Source of the DNA: CAZTZL01 sp964617625
GTDB taxonomy: Bacteria > Zhuqueibacterota > QNDG01 > DSAB01
Length of the DNA: 59,898 nucleotides
NCBI GenBank assembly: GCA_964617625.1
Contig: CAZTZL010000011.1
Location: 1-59,898, forward strand
Reading direction: 5' to 3'
Below are positions 43,724 through 52,867 of the stretch, piece by piece; within the stretch, counting starts at the first letter, position 1, and each line of letters begins with the position of its first letter. The translations under genes and the position numbers were made by a program. Below the pieces are notes generated by a model. That model made no database searches and was not told the origin of the DNA. It was given only the letters and a program-made list of their open reading frames with translations.

Positions 43724-44962
43724 TTGGATCAACAATACGTTTGCTCTTTTTGCGGCAGATCATCGGATGAAGTCGAGGCTATGGTTACCGGACCGGGCGT
43801 GAATATTTGTAACGAGTGTGTCCGTTATGCGACAGAGATCATTCATAAAGATTTGGGGAAGCGTTCATTAAAGCTGGCACAACCTGTTCCCAAACCTATG
43901 GATATCAAGGCGGAACTGGACGGCTATGTCATTGGACAGGAAGATGCCAAGAAAGCTATTTCTGTTGCCGTTTACAATCATTATAAACGGATTGAGTCCG
44001 GCGAAGAATCCAACGATGTCGAACTGGATAAAAGCAACATTTTGTTGATCGGCCCAACTGGAACTGGAAAGACACTGTTGGCTCAAACGCTTGCAAAATT
44101 TCTTCAGGTTCCTTTTGCCATAGCCGATGCGACAACATTGACCGAAGCAGGTTATGTGGGGGAGGATGTTGAAAACGTGCTGGTTCGCTTGCTTCATGCT
44201 GCGGACTATCATCTGGAGAAGGCCGAGCGAGGCATTATTTATGTGGATGAAATTGATAAAATTGCACGTAAAGAAGAAAGTTCGTCCATTACCCGGGATG
44301 TTTCCGGGGAAGGAGTTCAGCAAGGTTTACTTAAATTATTAGAAGGGTCCATGGTTTCTGTTCCTCCGAAAGGGGGCAGAAAGCATCCTGAACAAAGCCT
44401 GATCAATATCAATACCAAAAACGTCCTGTTTATATGCGGCGGTTCTTTTGAAGGGCTTGAGAAAATTGTCGCCAAGCGGATCGGGAAAAAGGTGATGGGA
44501 TTTGGAGCCGTTCTGAATGAGAATAAAGGTTTTTCAATTGGTGAAATTCTTCGTCAATTACAGCCGGACGATCTGTTGAACTTTGGTTTGATTCCGGAGC
44601 TTATCGGAAGACTTCCGATAACAACGATACTGGATGAGTTGAATGAAGAAGCTTTGATGAATATTTTACTGGAACCTAAAAATGCTTTGGTAAAACAATA
44701 TCAGCGGTTTTTTGAGATGGACGGCGTTTATCTGCAATTTGAGGATGATGCTCTGAAAGCCATAGTAAATATGGCTATGAAAAAGAAGACCGGTGCAAGG
44801 GCATTACGTTCTATAATGGAAACTGCCATGTTGAATATTATGTTTGAAATACCCTCACTGGACGGAGTCGTCGAATGTATTATCAATAGTGATGTTATTT
44901 TAAAAGACAGTCAGCCAATATATAGATATAAAAAGGATACCAAACGACAGGCAAGGGCTTAA
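43724..44962 (+). CDS. clpX: Clp protease ATPase subunit ClpX
   Basis: A 412-residue AAA+ unfoldase for ClpP. The N-terminal zinc domain has CSFCG and CNEC (C4 zinc site). The AAA+ module has GPTGTGKTLLA (about 107), Walker B YVDEIDKIA, and IPELIGRLP with the sensor-region Arg. The ClpP-docking loop reads MGFGA, a variant of the usual IGF. It starts with a TTG at 43724, 2 bp after the clpP stop, so the two are coupled. Confidence 0.96.
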   Translation: MDQQYVCSFCGRSSDEVEAMVTGPGVNICNECVRYATEIIHKDLGKRSLKLAQPVPKPMDIKAELDGYVIGQEDAKKAISVAVYNHYKRIESGEESNDVELDKSNILLIGPTGTGKTLLAQTLAKFLQVPFAIADATTLTEAGYVGEDVENVLVRLLHAADYHLEKAERGIIYVDEIDKIARKEESSSITRDVSGEGVQQGLLKLLEGSMVSVPPKGGRKHPEQSLININTKNVLFICGGSFEGLEKIVAKRIGKKVMGFGAVLNENKGFSIGEILRQLQPDDLLNFGLIPELIGRLPITTILDELNEEALMNILLEPKNALVKQYQRFFEMDGVYLQFEDDALKAIVNMAMKKKTGARALRSIMETAMLNIMFEIPSLDGVVECIINSDVILKDSQPIYRYKKDTKRQARA

Positions 44963-45084
44963 AAAATATTATAGTGATTTGTAATTTAAGCTATATTATT
45001 TTCATAAAAATTCATATAAATTCACTTCAGTTTTTCCTCGCATAAGTTGAAGTATTTTCTTTTCATAACGAATTTAAAAAATAC

Positions 45085-45113
45085 TTGACAAAGTCAACAA
45101 TATTTTATATAAT
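45085..45113 (+). promoter_or_regulatory. perfect-consensus promoter of the TonB receptor operon
   Basis: TTGACA at 45085-45090, a 17-bp spacer and TATAAT at 45108-45113. The first large gene starts at 45607, so the transcript would have a leader of nearly 490 nt. Confidence 0.85.
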
Positions 45114-45343
45114 CATTGGTATACGATTTTTATTATTTGTTGTTTCGGATTTTTTTCCTGCCGGATTTTTTATATAAATAAGTGTTTATTGTTATTTATT
45201 TGCTCTTTTAATGATATTGAACTATACATCGCTTTTCATGAATTTGAAAATAGGATAATACTTTTTTTGATCAAAAAGCAGAGAAAGGTGGAAATAATAC
45301 CTTCAGGCTATTCATAATTTTGTATCGGAAGGACATTGTCCTA

Positions 45344-45421
45344 ATGAAAACCTTTTTTGGGGATTCTGACATAATTAGTAAATATCAAACAAATACAATA
45401 ATAGAGCAAATACAACAATAG
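45344..45421 (+). CDS. possible leader peptide 1
   Basis: An ATG at 45344, 10 nt after GGAAGGA, opens 25 codons (start MKTFFGDSDIISKY, end EQIQQ) closed by TAG. It lies in the receptor leader and has no recognisable similarity. Translation is unproven. Confidence 0.3.
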   Translation: MKTFFGDSDIISKYQTNTIIEQIQQ

Positions 45422-45460
45422 GGAAGGAGGTGAATCAATAACATAAAGGAGATATGTGTT

Positions 45461-45544
45461 TTGCATCTTATCTTAAGGAGGCTTGAGCGGGATCGACGCT
45501 CAAAAAAAAGTGCAAAAATTGTAGAGGAGGTTGAATGGAGTTGA
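45461..45544 (+). CDS. possible leader peptide 2
   Basis: A TTG at 45461, 9 nt after AAGGAG, opens 27 codons with a very basic first half (MHLILRRLERDRRSKKSAK) and acidic end (EEVEWS). An alternative ATG at 45454 gives only 10 residues. Its stop overlaps the start of leader peptide 3 by 10 bp. Translation is unproven. Confidence 0.3.
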   Translation: MHLILRRLERDRRSKKSAKIVEEVEWS

Positions 45545-45594
45545 AACGGTTCTATTTTATCTGTCTATTTTATTCTAATATTTTGCTAACTTAA
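45535..45594 (+). CDS. possible leader peptide 3
   Basis: An ATG at 45535, 4 nt after GAGGAGG, opens 19 codons (MELKRFYFICLFYSNILLT), hydrophobic and aromatic-rich, closing 12 nt before the receptor start. The ribosome would finish just at the receptor's own ribosome-binding site, so coupling is conceivable. Confidence 0.35.
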   Translation: MELKRFYFICLFYSNILLT

Positions 45595-45606
45595 TGGAGG
45601 TTAAGT

Positions 45607-48582
45607 ATGTCCAAAAGACTGATGATTTTGTTAATGATGATCACCATTCTACCCGTTCTTGTTTTTGCAGGAACAACGGGAAAAATTGCCGGTGTCATTC
45701 AAGACAAAGATACGGGTGAACCTTTAATTGGTGCAAATGTTCAGATTTTAGGAACAATGATGGGTGATGCATCGGACCAAAAGGGCAATTTTGTTATTCT
45801 GAATGTGCCCGTCGGGATGCATGATGTAAAAGTCACCTACATGGGATATACCAGTATGATCAAGGAAAATGTTCGTATTTCTGTTGATTTGACCACGGAT
45901 ATTATTTTTAATCTTTCTCCTGCGACCATCGAAGGAGAAACAGTGGTCATTACTGCGGAACGGCCTCTTGTCAATAAAAATGCCACCAACGAGACCCATA
46001 TTATGACTGCACAGGATATGGAAAACATGCCTATCCGCAGTTATGCGGGTATCGTAGCTACCAATACCGGTGTTGTCGCTGCAAAAGGCGACATGTATGT
46101 TCGAGGCGGACGTACCAACGAAATCGCTTACTATATCGATGGTATCTATAACAATGATCTTCGGACCGGCGATCGTGTTGGCGATATTCCAATTACCTCT
46201 ATTGAAGAAATCAGTTACCAGGCTGGTGGTTTCAACGCGGAATATGGATTTGCCAATTCGGGTCTTGTCATTGCTTCCAGCAAAACGGGCGCCAGCGAAT
46301 ACTCTATCGTGGGTGAAATTATCACGGATGAAATGTTCAGCCAGAAAAATAAATTTTTAGGTGTCAACTCTTTTGGTTACAATACCTACAGTTTGACCGC
46401 AAGCGGGCCGGTTCCATTCCTGCAAGACAATCTTTCTTTCTTCTTGTCGGGCGAAAAATTGTTCCGCCGGGATCGAAGCCCTTCTTCGGGAACCCATCCT
46501 GTTGTTGACGGAAATTTTACTTATGACGAAATCATGATGGATGCGACTGATTTGGAAGATGCAGGTATCCCGGAATCAGAGTGGCTGCTTCCCATTAAAA
46601 ATGTATCAGGCCCTGTTCCCTACAATTCACTGGATACCTGGTCAGGCAATGGCAATTTGTTGCTGAAAATCAACCCTGTCAGCATCCAAATTGGAGGAAA
46701 TGGATCGATTGACGAGTGGTATGATTACGATCAACAGAGGGCTTTGCTCGACGGCAGTCATATTTATCTGCGCAATAATTTTAACTATTCACTTTATGGC
46801 AAAGTGACACATACACTTGGTCCAAACACATTCTATCAATTCAATGCATATTACTCTGCCTACGGAAACGAGGTCAAGGATCCTATTTACGGCCGTAATT
46901 TGTTTGATTATGGCGATAAAGACGATTCGTTTGATAAAGATGGCATCTATAATCCAACTCTGTATGACAATGGTACTATTGTCGAATCGCCCCTCCGGCT
47001 GGGTTCGGGTATCTTTTACTATCCCGGAGTGCCGGCGTGGCAGTATGCTTTGAACCGTGCAAATGTGATGGGTGCCAAATTTGATTTTACCCATCAGATC
47101 GGTAAAACACACGAAATGAAGGGTGGATTCGAATTCCGGTACAACAGTATAAGCCGTTATGCCATGACCCGGCCCTGGAGATTGGCGGGTATTTATGATG
47201 ATAATCCCGATGTGACGGGCCGGAGTGCGGCCCGGTCCTGTTACGCCGAGAACTTTGGTTACCCAACCTCTTTTGATGGTCATGTCGTGGATCCTTCGCA
47301 GACAGTGGACAGCGGTCTGGACGGCGCCAAACATCCTATAATCGGGGCGCTCTATGCACAGGATAAAATAGAGCTCAACGACCTGGTGTTGAATCTCGGT
47401 TTGCGTCTGGATTACATCAATGCCAACGACAAGAGACTGAAGGATGTTTATAATGTAATAATTAAAGATGGTACAATCGATCCGAGTCAATTGGAGGATA
47501 CAGAACCCCACATTATTTTAAGTCCGAGACTCGGTTTTTCATTCCCCGTAACAGATCGTACGGTTTTTCATGCCCAGTACGGTGTTTTCATCCAGCAGCC
47601 TGAACTTCAGTATCTCTACACAGGATGGGATTACTATGCCGGCCAGCTGCTGCAGGGAAACCAGGTGGAAATCGGGAATCCCGATTTGAAACCTACCAAA
47701 ACCACTTCGTACGAAGTTGGTATTGGCCAGCAGCTTTCGGATAATTCTTCATTGAGTATTACTGCCTATTATAAAGAAATTACGGATAATGTGGTTCTGA
47801 AAAATCGTGTTGGCGCATCTCCGGTGACCTATGCACAGTACCAGAATGGAGATTATGGAAATGTAAAGGGTCTTTCTTTTACATACAAACTCCGCCGCAT
47901 CGACCGGGTTTCGGGTAATATCAACTATACGCTTCAGTATGCTTCGGGAACCGGATCGACATCAAGCAGCAACTTTTATGTCACGTGGATCGGTCAGGAC
48001 AGTTATTATCCGATTTTTGTGGCGCCGCTGGATTATGATCAGAGGCACACGATTTCCGCTAACATCGATTTCGTAACCAAACCCGATGACGGACCAACCA
48101 TTATGGGATACCACATTTTCGGAGATATGGTTTTTAACGTTCTTATGGAAGTTGGGAGCGGATTTCCGTACACACCAAAGAAAATCGCGGATACGATCTA
48201 TCAGGCAAGATTTTCAACAGCATTTCCCGTTGGAGCAACCAACAGTTCCTACACGAACTGGACGCACAACATCGACCTGAAAATTGTCAAAAAGATCAAT
48301 GTTTCTGCCGTGGACCTGGACGTTTACATCTGGGTGCTGAATCTGTTGGGCAGCAAACAGCCGTTCAATCGCAAGAATGACCGTTGGAATTACGCTTCCG
48401 GTATTTATGAAGCCACGGGAAGCCCGAATGACAACGGCTGGCTGAGCACAAACGAAGGACAGAGATGGGTCGCATCCAATGGCGGTCAAAGGGCCGTTGA
48501 TATGTATCAGGCATACATCAACTACCCGGACAACTGGAATTCGCCTCGTCAGATTCGTATTGGATTGCGCGTCGGCCTGTAA
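45607..48582 (+). CDS. TonB-dependent receptor with carboxypeptidase-like N-terminal domain
   Basis: A 991-residue outer-membrane receptor. Signal peptide (1-21, ending VFA), a CarboxypepD_reg-like beta-sandwich (about 24-105; GKIAGVIQDKDTGEPLIGANV), a plug domain (about 115-235; MYVRGGRTNEIAYYIDGIYNND) and a long barrel ending RQIRIGLRVGL. The N-terminal domain is typical of SusC-like and related receptors in the FCB group, but no SusD partner follows. Start after TGGAGG with 6-nt spacing. First gene of a module with a large exported protein, PorV-like barrel and GWxTD protein. Substrate unknown; energy could come from a TonB elsewhere. Confidence 0.93.
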   Translation: MSKRLMILLMMITILPVLVFAGTTGKIAGVIQDKDTGEPLIGANVQILGTMMGDASDQKGNFVILNVPVGMHDVKVTYMGYTSMIKENVRISVDLTTDIIFNLSPATIEGETVVITAERPLVNKNATNETHIMTAQDMENMPIRSYAGIVATNTGVVAAKGDMYVRGGRTNEIAYYIDGIYNNDLRTGDRVGDIPITSIEEISYQAGGFNAEYGFANSGLVIASSKTGASEYSIVGEIITDEMFSQKNKFLGVNSFGYNTYSLTASGPVPFLQDNLSFFLSGEKLFRRDRSPSSGTHPVVDGNFTYDEIMMDATDLEDAGIPESEWLLPIKNVSGPVPYNSLDTWSGNGNLLLKINPVSIQIGGNGSIDEWYDYDQQRALLDGSHIYLRNNFNYSLYGKVTHTLGPNTFYQFNAYYSAYGNEVKDPIYGRNLFDYGDKDDSFDKDGIYNPTLYDNGTIVESPLRLGSGIFYYPGVPAWQYALNRANVMGAKFDFTHQIGKTHEMKGGFEFRYNSISRYAMTRPWRLAGIYDDNPDVTGRSAARSCYAENFGYPTSFDGHVVDPSQTVDSGLDGAKHPIIGALYAQDKIELNDLVLNLGLRLDYINANDKRLKDVYNVIIKDGTIDPSQLEDTEPHIILSPRLGFSFPVTDRTVFHAQYGVFIQQPELQYLYTGWDYYAGQLLQGNQVEIGNPDLKPTKTTSYEVGIGQQLSDNSSLSITAYYKEITDNVVLKNRVGASPVTYAQYQNGDYGNVKGLSFTYKLRRIDRVSGNINYTLQYASGTGSTSSSNFYVTWIGQDSYYPIFVAPLDYDQRHTISANIDFVTKPDDGPTIMGYHIFGDMVFNVLMEVGSGFPYTPKKIADTIYQARFSTAFPVGATNSSYTNWTHNIDLKIVKKINVSAVDLDVYIWVLNLLGSKQPFNRKNDRWNYASGIYEATGSPNDNGWLSTNEGQRWVASNGGQRAVDMYQAYINYPDNWNSPRQIRIGLRVGL

Positions 48583-48675
48583 GTTCAGAGCTGATTAATT
48601 AATTCGAATATGGAGAAGATCTTCCAGGTATTTAAACTCAATTCATCGTTGAACACAAAACATGGGAGAACGATA

Positions 48676-51675
48676 ATGATTCAAATAAAGCGATATTTCA
48701 CTGTCTTTTTGATCCTGGCATTTATCGTGGGTTTAACTGTTGGTCCTTCGGTATTTGCCAAATCGAAAGATAATGATAACAGGAACAGTCTGAACAAGGC
48801 TGCAACAGAAGGGTACTATACCCAGTTTGACGGTAACCGGATTGCTTCGTATGTTTCGAATGATGGGATGTATGTGAATCCGTGGATTACCGGTCAATCC
48901 GGAATGGAATGGCCCAAGGGTTCGGGGAATACCATCGACTTTGCCGCGGGTTTCTGGATTATCGGACTGGATGATTCCGGATCTGTTCGAAGCGCCACTG
49001 TTGAGTATGCCAGTGAATACAATCCGGGAGTGATCCTGCCTGGCGGAACACCCGATGATCCGGATAAAGAGGAGTATCGGATTTACAAGATCAATTCCGA
49101 CGGCACCGGAGACTGGAATGTCTGGCCCTACGATCAGGGCGCTCCCTACACACTGGACGCAAATAACAATAAAGTTCCCGGTTTAATCGGCGATCAGATG
49201 CTCTATTTCGTCATCAACGATGCCGAACCAACCGTGCATGATAACCTGTGGTCAACCAAGCCCATGGGTCTTGAAGTCCATAACGAGATTTTCGGGTTCA
49301 ACCGGGGTGACCAGCTGGGTGATATTATGTTCATCAAATGGACGATCGTCAATAAATCGCAGATTGACTATGATTCGGTTTATATTTCTGCTTTTAGTGA
49401 TCCGGATATGGGAGACGCTTCAGACGATCTGGTCGGCTGCGACACGCTGCTGAGTCTGGGATACTGCTACAACGGTCTTCCCGTGGATGCAACATACGGT
49501 TCGGCGCCGCCAGCGATCGGTTTCGATTTTTTCCAGGGACCTCTGGTGGATGGGGAATATCTTCCGATGACGGCGTTCGTTTATTACTGGAACGGCGCAC
49601 CGCTTCCCTATGCCGATCCCGAAGATGCCGAAGAAGCGTATAACTTTCAAAAAGGAACTGCCAGTGATGGGACGCCTTATGAAGATCCGGACAACAATCC
49701 CAATCCTTTCGTATTCAGCGGGGATCCGGTGTCCGGCCTTGGCTGGCTGGACAGCAGCCCGGGCGACCGCCGTCAGCTCATTTCTTCCGGCCCGTTTACA
49801 CTGGCAGCGGGCGATACACAGACGATCGTGGGCGCCAAGATCATTGCCCAGGGAAGTTCCGCGCTTTCATCAGTATCGGCATTGAAGTACGCCGACCAGT
49901 TTGCACAGAGCGCATTCGATGCTGATTTTGTCGTGGTTAATCCTGTTTCGCCTTATGTCGACATAGAAGCACTGGATCAGAAGTTTGTTTTGACCTGGGA
50001 TAATGATGCCAGAAACAGAACAGTTGAAAATTATGCTTTAATGGATTATAATTTTGAAGGCTATAACATTTATCAGGGTGAGTCCGAAACAGGGCCATGG
50101 ATGCGGATCGGAACATGGGATCTGGATAACGAAAATGCCGTGGTCTATGATGAAGTGTTTAATCCGACATCAGGCTGGGTTGTGAGCGAACCGACTGCGT
50201 TTGGAACAAACAGCGGAGTCCGGCATCACTTCACAGTGGACAGGGATTATATCACGGGATATCCGCTTTACAACTACAAAACCTATTATTTTGCCGTATG
50301 CGCTTATACCGTGAATCTTGATGCTTTCCCGAAAGTTGTTGAGAGTGGAAAGAAAATCGGAGAGAATTTAGTTACCGCAGCTCCCGGGAACAGGGCTGAC
50401 GTAACGTTGCCGGGTCTGGATACGGATGACCTCATCCCGATTACCCATACGAGCGGTGTGAGTACAGCTAAATTAACTGCCAAAGTGGTGAATCCGGCCG
50501 AATTGACGGGACACACTTATCAGGTTGTGATCAAAGAGAAGATTGTCGACGGAGATACCACACTGGTTATGGATCTCATCGATAAAACTACCGGTGTTGC
50601 GCGCTTGAGCGATTATCCTTTCTATTCGGGAGCAGAAGCTGATGAAAACAGGATAAACGACCCGAAGATCGTCGATGGTTTCAAGTTCTATTTCATTGAC
50701 ACTCCCGATCCGGGTTTGGCCGGCGTGGATTACAGCGGCACACGCTGGATCACCGGCGTCAACTGGGGTGCCCAGGAATTCTTTGGCGGTCTGGATATCG
50801 GCGAGAACTTCTTTGGCAGCACACTCGGACCGGCAGATTGTGTTCCGGTTCAACTGCGATTTGTAGCTGATACTACGGCTGGACCTGCAGATGGTTGGGC
50901 GAGCTGGGGATATACTTATACCCGTCCGACTTATGAATTTGGCGGTATGGGTCGTCTGCCATTTTCCGCCTGGGATATGAGTAATCCTGCCAGTCCAAGA
51001 CAGATGAATGTGACCTTCCTTGAGAGTGCATCTGAAGGAAACGTCAACCTGCGTTGGGACTTGGGTGGTTGGGATCCGGTAACACAAACATATACTGACC
51101 CCGCAACAGGCGGCCGTGAGTATACTTTTATTAATGCGACTGATTACGATCCGGACGGCAACACATACGGCAATGATGTGGACGGAACCGTAGTGGATGC
51201 GATGTATGCTTTCTGGCCCACTCAACGTCCCGGTCATCCCTACCTGGAAGCAGATTTCAATCTGAATATCATTGCAAACTTGCCGACAACAACAGAGGAC
51301 ACCTGGGAATTTACTCCGACCGGATCCAAGACTGGTGATGCGGTTGCCAAACTGAACCTGAACAAGATCAATGTGGTGCCGAATCCTTACTGGGCCTTCA
51401 ATTCGGCAGAACGTACACCTTCAGGCCGAATCATCCGGTTTACCAATTTACCGGGAGATAAAACCACGATTCGTATTTTCGATCTGGCCGGTAACTTGGT
51501 GCGTGTCATTGACCATAATGATGGAACCGCGTATGCCCAATGGGACGTTCGGAATACTGCCGATGTACCGGTTGCAAGCGGTATCTACCTGGTGCATATC
51601 GATGTAGAAGGCGTGGGCGAAAAGATACTTAAATGCGCAGTCATTAACCGCGAAGAACGGCTGCTCTATTATTAA
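48676..51675 (+). CDS. large exported protein with type-9-like/FlgD-like C-terminal tail
   Basis: A 999-residue protein. The ATG at 48676 follows GGGAGAA by 6 nt and gives a signal peptide (about 1-28, ending SVFA). The mature part is rich in Asp, Gly, Tyr and Trp, a surface beta-protein pattern. The last 100 residues carry KINVVPNPYWAFNSAE, TTIRIFDLAGNLVR and VASGIYLVHI, the form of FlgD-Ig and type-9 sorting domains that direct proteins to the surface. No enzymatic domain is visible. Between a TonB receptor and PorV, it may be a surface-exposed binding partner of the receptor. Confidence 0.82.
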   Translation: MIQIKRYFTVFLILAFIVGLTVGPSVFAKSKDNDNRNSLNKAATEGYYTQFDGNRIASYVSNDGMYVNPWITGQSGMEWPKGSGNTIDFAAGFWIIGLDDSGSVRSATVEYASEYNPGVILPGGTPDDPDKEEYRIYKINSDGTGDWNVWPYDQGAPYTLDANNNKVPGLIGDQMLYFVINDAEPTVHDNLWSTKPMGLEVHNEIFGFNRGDQLGDIMFIKWTIVNKSQIDYDSVYISAFSDPDMGDASDDLVGCDTLLSLGYCYNGLPVDATYGSAPPAIGFDFFQGPLVDGEYLPMTAFVYYWNGAPLPYADPEDAEEAYNFQKGTASDGTPYEDPDNNPNPFVFSGDPVSGLGWLDSSPGDRRQLISSGPFTLAAGDTQTIVGAKIIAQGSSALSSVSALKYADQFAQSAFDADFVVVNPVSPYVDIEALDQKFVLTWDNDARNRTVENYALMDYNFEGYNIYQGESETGPWMRIGTWDLDNENAVVYDEVFNPTSGWVVSEPTAFGTNSGVRHHFTVDRDYITGYPLYNYKTYYFAVCAYTVNLDAFPKVVESGKKIGENLVTAAPGNRADVTLPGLDTDDLIPITHTSGVSTAKLTAKVVNPAELTGHTYQVVIKEKIVDGDTTLVMDLIDKTTGVARLSDYPFYSGAEADENRINDPKIVDGFKFYFIDTPDPGLAGVDYSGTRWITGVNWGAQEFFGGLDIGENFFGSTLGPADCVPVQLRFVADTTAGPADGWASWGYTYTRPTYEFGGMGRLPFSAWDMSNPASPRQMNVTFLESASEGNVNLRWDLGGWDPVTQTYTDPATGGREYTFINATDYDPDGNTYGNDVDGTVVDAMYAFWPTQRPGHPYLEADFNLNIIANLPTTTEDTWEFTPTGSKTGDAVAKLNLNKINVVPNPYWAFNSAERTPSGRIIRFTNLPGDKTTIRIFDLAGNLVRVIDHNDGTAYAQWDVRNTADVPVASGIYLVHIDVEGVGEKILKCAVINREERLLYY

Positions 51676-51726
51676 TCTTTCGATCATCAGGAAAGGATTT
51701 TAAATAATAACTGAAAGGAAATGACC

Positions 51727-52794
51727 ATGAAATATATGATCAAGTGTCTATTCGTTCTTGTTTGCCTCCTGCTCTTTACCGGTAGTCTGGTTTTCGGTGC
51801 TACAGGTAAACAGATCGGTACCACAGGCGCGATGGAGTTGTTGATACCTGTTGGCGCACGCTCTACAGCATTGAGTGGAGCGAATATTGCCAATGTTGAG
51901 GGCGTCGACGCAATGTACTGGAACCCGGCAGGAGCTTGCATGCTTGATTCGAGGGCAGAAGCCATGTTCTCGTATCAAAATTATATTGCTGATATCTATG
52001 TTTCCTATGTAGCCGCGATTACCAATATCGGTTCGATAGGTAATATCGGTCTCTCCGTGAAAGCGTTGAATTTTGGAGAAATCATGGAAACGACTACGGA
52101 AAATCCGGACGGTACAGGATTGACGTTTTCACCGAACTATCTTACATTGTCGGCACATTTCAGCCGGAAATTCACGGACCGGATTCGTTTTGGCTTCAAT
52201 GCCAAAATCATTTCCGAGAAGATTATGAGTACTTCTGCCAGTGGATTTGCCGTCGATTTGGGATTGCAGTACATCAACGAGAGCGGTCTCCGGCTGGGTT
52301 TTGTTCTGACCAACTTTGGCGGAAACATGCAATTCACCGGACAGGATCTTGAAAAGCGTCAGCAAGTTACTGGCACTGAATACGGATCCGAACTCACTTC
52401 ACTGTCCATTCCCACAATGAAATGCGGTCTTCCGACCCAGCTGAAAATCGGAGCGGGATATAATTTGAAAATCGATGATATGAATGCGGTTTCTCTCTCC
52501 GGTGTTTTTGTGAACAATGCCTCGGCCTATAATACCTATACCGGCAGTTTGGAATATGCTTTCAAAGATATGGTTTTTATCCGGGCCGCCTATTCAGCTG
52601 CATTCATGGAAGGTCTTGAGGATGAATACGAAGGTTTTGTTACACAGGAACAGAATTACCTTTGGGGACCGAGTTTCGGCGGAGGTGTGAAATTAGGCGT
52701 TGGCGCAAACATGTCTCTGATGGTTGATTATGCCTATCAGATCACGGAATTCTTTGACAACGTCCAGTGGTTCAGCTTTTCGTTCAGCATGTAG
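51727..52794 (+). CDS. PorV/PorQ-family outer-membrane protein
   Basis: A 355-residue barrel. Signal peptide to about VFG. The mature N-terminus GAMELLIPVGARSTALSGANIANVEGVDAMYWNPAG is the hallmark of the PorV/PorQ family (related to FadL-type barrels), and the protein ends QWFSFSFSM. In type 9 secretion PorV receives cargo with C-terminal sorting domains, which fits its position after the tailed 999-residue protein. AAAGGAA lies just before two possible ATGs; 51727 has the better spacing than 51721. Confidence 0.88.
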   Translation: MKYMIKCLFVLVCLLLFTGSLVFGATGKQIGTTGAMELLIPVGARSTALSGANIANVEGVDAMYWNPAGACMLDSRAEAMFSYQNYIADIYVSYVAAITNIGSIGNIGLSVKALNFGEIMETTTENPDGTGLTFSPNYLTLSAHFSRKFTDRIRFGFNAKIISEKIMSTSASGFAVDLGLQYINESGLRLGFVLTNFGGNMQFTGQDLEKRQQVTGTEYGSELTSLSIPTMKCGLPTQLKIGAGYNLKIDDMNAVSLSGVFVNNASAYNTYTGSLEYAFKDMVFIRAAYSAAFMEGLEDEYEGFVTQEQNYLWGPSFGGGVKLGVGANMSLMVDYAYQITEFFDNVQWFSFSFSM

Positions 52795-52814
52795 TTGAAT
52801 CTTTTTTAAACAAT

Positions 52815-52849
52815 GAGAAAGGTTGGCCTTCTTAAGGTCAACCTTTCTC
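52815..52849 (+). terminator. strong hairpin between PorV and GWxTD genes
   Basis: A 16-bp stem (GAGAAAGGTTGGCCTT at 52815-52830 with AAGGTCAACCTTTCTC at 52834-52849, one GU pair) with a 3-nt loop. Only a few Ts follow, so it may be a partial terminator or an RNA processing and stability element that lowers expression of the GWxTD gene relative to PorV. Confidence 0.6.
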
Positions 52850-52867
52850 TGTATTCAAGGATATCAC

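Larger units (their letters stand above)
45120..45606 (+). promoter_or_regulatory. long 5' leader with serial ribosome-binding sites
   Basis: The leader holds Shine-Dalgarno-like sequences at 45327-45333 (GGAAGGA), 45423-45430 (GAAGGAGG), 45446-45451 (AAGGAG), 45475-45481 (AAGGAGG), 45524-45530 (GAGGAGG) and 45596-45600 (GGAGG); only the last serves the receptor gene. It also has a TTTTTGATCAAAAA palindrome (45264-45277), an AGGACATTGTCCT hairpin (45330-45342) and TTGAGCG/CGCTCAA (45483-45502). I recognise no known riboswitch. The 644-bp gap 44963-45606 contains otherwise only the promoter. Confidence 0.55.

Noticed and set aside
44963..45606. Known riboswitch in the receptor leader (cobalamin, TPP)
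   Set aside because: The conserved core words of these classes are absent; only simple hairpins are visible.
46789..47511. 240-codon minus-strand frame inside the TonB receptor gene
   Set aside because: Antisense to the barrel-coding region; no ribosome-binding site or recognisable domain.
50473..51237. 254-codon minus-strand frame inside the 999-residue exported protein gene
   Set aside because: Shadow frame produced by codon bias of the plus-strand gene.
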